Shown: positions 26,761 through 28,782 of the stretch, piece by piece | Numbering within the stretch: position 1 is the stretch's first letter | Layout: each line of letters starts with the position of its first letter | Assembly (NCBI GenBank): GCA_009746045.1 | Contig: RPFO01000285.1 | Span: forward strand, 1 to 28,782 | DNA length: 28,782 bases | DNA from: Mesostigma viride | Lineage: Eukaryota > Streptophyta > Mesostigmatophyceae > Mesostigmatales > Mesostigmataceae | Reading direction: 5' to 3' | Program-made: the position numbers and the translations under genes | Notes under the pieces: model-generated | The model's database searches: none | What the model saw: only the letters and a program-made list of their open reading frames with translations | What the model was told of the DNA's origin: nothing

Positions 26761-27123
26761 TCAATGATCAGCAGCCTTGCCCTTGCCCTTATCCTGGGAT
26801 GGACCAGCCTTGTCCTTGCTGCCACCCTGAGCTGGCTTGCTCTGACCTTCCTGCCTCAGGTACGAGGGACACTCATTCCTGAAGTGACCCTTCCCCTGGC
26901 AGAAATAACATTCCACCTGACTGATGTCCCGTGAGGTCCCACTGCTGGGCCCAGCCTTGGGAGGACCACCCACCCTCTTGAAGTCAAACTGGGACTGTGG
27001 ATGTCCCGACTTCGGCGGGGTCCCCCGTCCAGCCCTTCTGTCACGCCCCCTCCTGGACCTTCCTCGACCCCTTGAAGAGGTCTCAGGCCCTCTCGAGGGC
27101 GCTGGGCCCCCGTGGCCCGATCC
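26761..27123 (-). pseudogene. Gag C-terminal part of element A, with zinc knuckle
   Basis: The frame encodes an Arg/Gly/Ser-rich nucleocapsid (RGRGRSRRGRDRRAGRG) followed by CYFCQGKGHFRNEC, a perfect CX2CX4HX4C zinc knuckle for RNA binding, and a Lys/Gly-rich tail ending KGKGKAADH. It ends at TGA 26761-26763 followed by CTTG. The N-terminal part is absent because the plus-strand element C starts at 27124; the remainder should lie beyond the window. Upstream residues read from inside C's LTR are not gag. Confidence 0.85.
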
Positions 27124-27674
27124 AGTTAGCATATTGGTGATGCAATATGCTAAGCATATCATACTTGAAGTGGCCTTTCCAACGCCGTGCTAGACGCCTC
27201 ATTTGGACAAGGAACTTGAGAGTTATCAAGTCCCGAAGTAATGCCGCCGGACGCTACAGCAGTACCAGGACTAAGGACACGTGAGGGACAGGGCACGTGG
27301 CAGTGTTGGGTGAACCATCACACGTTACGTGTCACAGGACCGACTGTCACTAGGAGGTACTGTGGTCAATATTGGTTGATGGTACCAAGAATGTCACAGG
27401 ACTTCAGGACTCGCAGTCCTGCAGGCCTGGGATGGACGGGTACTTGTCATGACGGATAAATCCAGAGCGTTACTGTCATTCATGGAAGGACAGACGTCCT
27501 GGATTGATGCAACCAAGGAAATTGACAGTGGCGGACCTGCCAAGGCGTGCAAGGCCTGGCAGCAATGGTGAGACCTAGAAAGGCTCGGACACAGCAGTGG
27601 CCAAGCGTCTTTTCCCAACACCGTCCGTGGGTACTGCCGCCTCAGGCTAGTGACCACAGGGTAGTGAGGCAACT
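27124..27674 (+). repeat. 5' LTR of retrotransposon C
   Basis: It begins AGTTAGCATATTG with a perfect 11-bp hairpin, TTAGCATATTG/CAATATGCTAA (27126-27153). It aligns by eye with B's LTR through TTTCCAACGCCGTGCTA and ATCAAGTCCCGAAGT. It lies 33 bp upstream of ORF1. The end at CAACT (27670-27674) is inferred from the inverted AGTT and from the position of the ORF. The 5 bases before it, GATCC, are the candidate target duplication; the other copy would be outside the window. Confidence 0.7.
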
Positions 27675-27706
27675 GTGGTAAAGGTTAAAAGCCGCTGGTT
27701 GAAACC

Positions 27707-28782
27707 ATGGCTCCATTCATCACAGCTTGGGAAGACCAGAAACTCACTGATCCGCGTTCATCTAAATCGTATTACAGTCTGGTCGACGATATGTCGAATT
27801 CGGACTCTGAAGCTAGGACAAATACCTTTGCGCGTGCAGCAACGGTAGCGGCGTCCAGTCCAGTACCCGCAGGAGGGCACGAGGACTCGGAGGAAGTGCG
27901 CCGGAATATTAGAGCGGTGTCGGCGCCGGGCGAGTACGTCCGAGGAGCGGCCGAGCAGCTGCTGAGATTTCGCGAGGACCTCGCGGAAATCATCAGAAGG
28001 CTGCCAGCGTCTTGGCGGGCTGGCCACACAAACGCATTCGCGTTTGAGCAGGTGGTCACTCTGCTTTTGCAGATAATTGCCATAAGCCTCGGGGGTGCCC
28101 GAGAGATAAACGACCTTGTCGCCAATCTCCGCCTTGGGGACGACTACACCGGCGTGCCAAACGTGGTGCAGGTCGCCCGGGACAGGCGGAGGCCATCGTT
28201 CGTGGCAGTACGCAGGCGTTGGTGGCAGAGTGCCAGAATCTGGCGCACTCCGTCTTGGAGTTGACCAGAGGCGCTGCTGATCGTGTCTTCATTACTCTTA
28301 ATCCCTTCTCCATCTACACTAGTCGGGATACTCCACATTCTCGCCGAGAGTTAAACCAGCTAAGTTTGACTGTCGACGTGGTTGGCGGTCGAGAGGTCTC
28401 AGCCGACGACGCCTTCTACGACTTCGTAGATCAGCCAGCAGGGCGGTAGTACAGCCGGCCCAGAGGCGTACGAGGGCGACGGCTCTCAGGAGGGCCGTGA
28501 GCAGGCGCAGCGGACGAGCTTAATCGCTACCACATTGACGACAACGTTGGTTTAGGTGAGGCTCATTTGCTGAGGTGGGGGCGTTCTCGCTGGATACGTG
28601 ATTACGCGTATGGTTTGAGGCTTCCGGTGGTTATTAGGCCTGTGCCTACTCACGACGACCAGGGGCAGCCATTGAATCCGGTGGAGGGGCCGTTCCACGA
28701 GCCAGCACCTGCACCGGTTGCAGGAGAAGCTTCGTCTGAAAACGAGGCTCTCCACCTACCTTCCCACCCCTCAAGCCTCCGT
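27707..28782 (+). pseudogene. ORF1 of retrotransposon C (partial, frameshifted)
   Basis: An ATG in good context (ACCATGG) opens a frame with an acidic, Ser-rich N-terminus (DDMSNSDSEARTN), then PGEYVRGAAEQLLRFREDL, LLQIIAISLGGAREIND and VPNVVQVARD. Near 28180 the frame shifts. The next frame reads QALVAECQNLAHSVLELTR, ADRVFITLNPFSIY, VDVVGGREV and FVDQPAG, then meets a TAG at 28447 and a TGA at about 28498. It reopens as HIDDNVGLGEAHLLRWGRSR, WIRDYAYGLRLPVVIRPVP and GQPLNPVEGPF up to the window edge. The blocks match B's ORF1 in order. The function is unknown and no enzyme motif is seen. The remaining genes of C lie outside. Confidence 0.7.

Overview
The window is eukaryotic DNA made almost entirely of transposable elements nested in one another. 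The evidence is LTR retroelements, a probable spliceosomal intron ending in TTTTGCAG, GC-rich minisatellites and no bacterial-style gene packing. A GC-rich protist such as a green alga is my best guess, but no host gene settles it. I saw no tRNA, rRNA or CRISPR array.

Layout. Three related LTR retrotransposons are present. Element A is the oldest and lies on the minus strand: 3' LTR at about 2046-2744, purine tract 2745-2767, RT/RNase H 3489-5135, protease 5106-5741, integrase C-terminal part 23641-23872, integrase N-terminal part 25612-26440, and gag 26761-27123. Element B lies on the plus strand at 5742-23635 and is inserted inside A. Its two 644-bp LTRs differ at only 2 positions and it is flanked by a CCCCC duplication. 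Removing B rejoins A's integrase-protease reading frame exactly. Element C lies on the plus strand from 27124 to beyond the window. It is inserted in A's gag and shows its 5' LTR and a first ORF related to B's.

Other insertions lie inside these. Element D (6585-13692, 7.1 kb, terminal inverted repeats, AAA duplication) splits ORF1 of B. It carries a PHD-like zinc-finger gene on the minus strand, a 592-bp array of hairpins, and two 7-bp minisatellites. Element G (19888-22176, TTAA duplication) sits downstream of B's RT and carries a PHD-finger exon. A diverged end of the same family (F) occupies the left edge of the window, up to 970. Segment E (23892-25591) interrupts A's integrase between two copies of a 20-bp direct repeat.

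How the retroelement genes fit together. B reads ORF1, gag with a zinc knuckle, an in-frame UGA-CUAG, integrase, protease, then RT-RNase H. The integrase-before-RT order and the RNase H point to the Copia (Pseudoviridae) branch. However, the protease lies between integrase and RT rather than between gag and integrase, in both A and B. Both elements also have an Asp-Thr-Asn protease motif where Asp-Thr/Ser-Gly is expected, a His-Gly-Asp-Asp RT motif where Tyr-Val-Asp-Asp is expected, LTRs ending AGTTA rather than TG, and a T-arm-like motif about 0.5 kb before the 3' LTR. I do not know of a described lineage with this combination, and it is the most promising candidate for something new here. 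All copies seen are broken by frameshifts or insertions.
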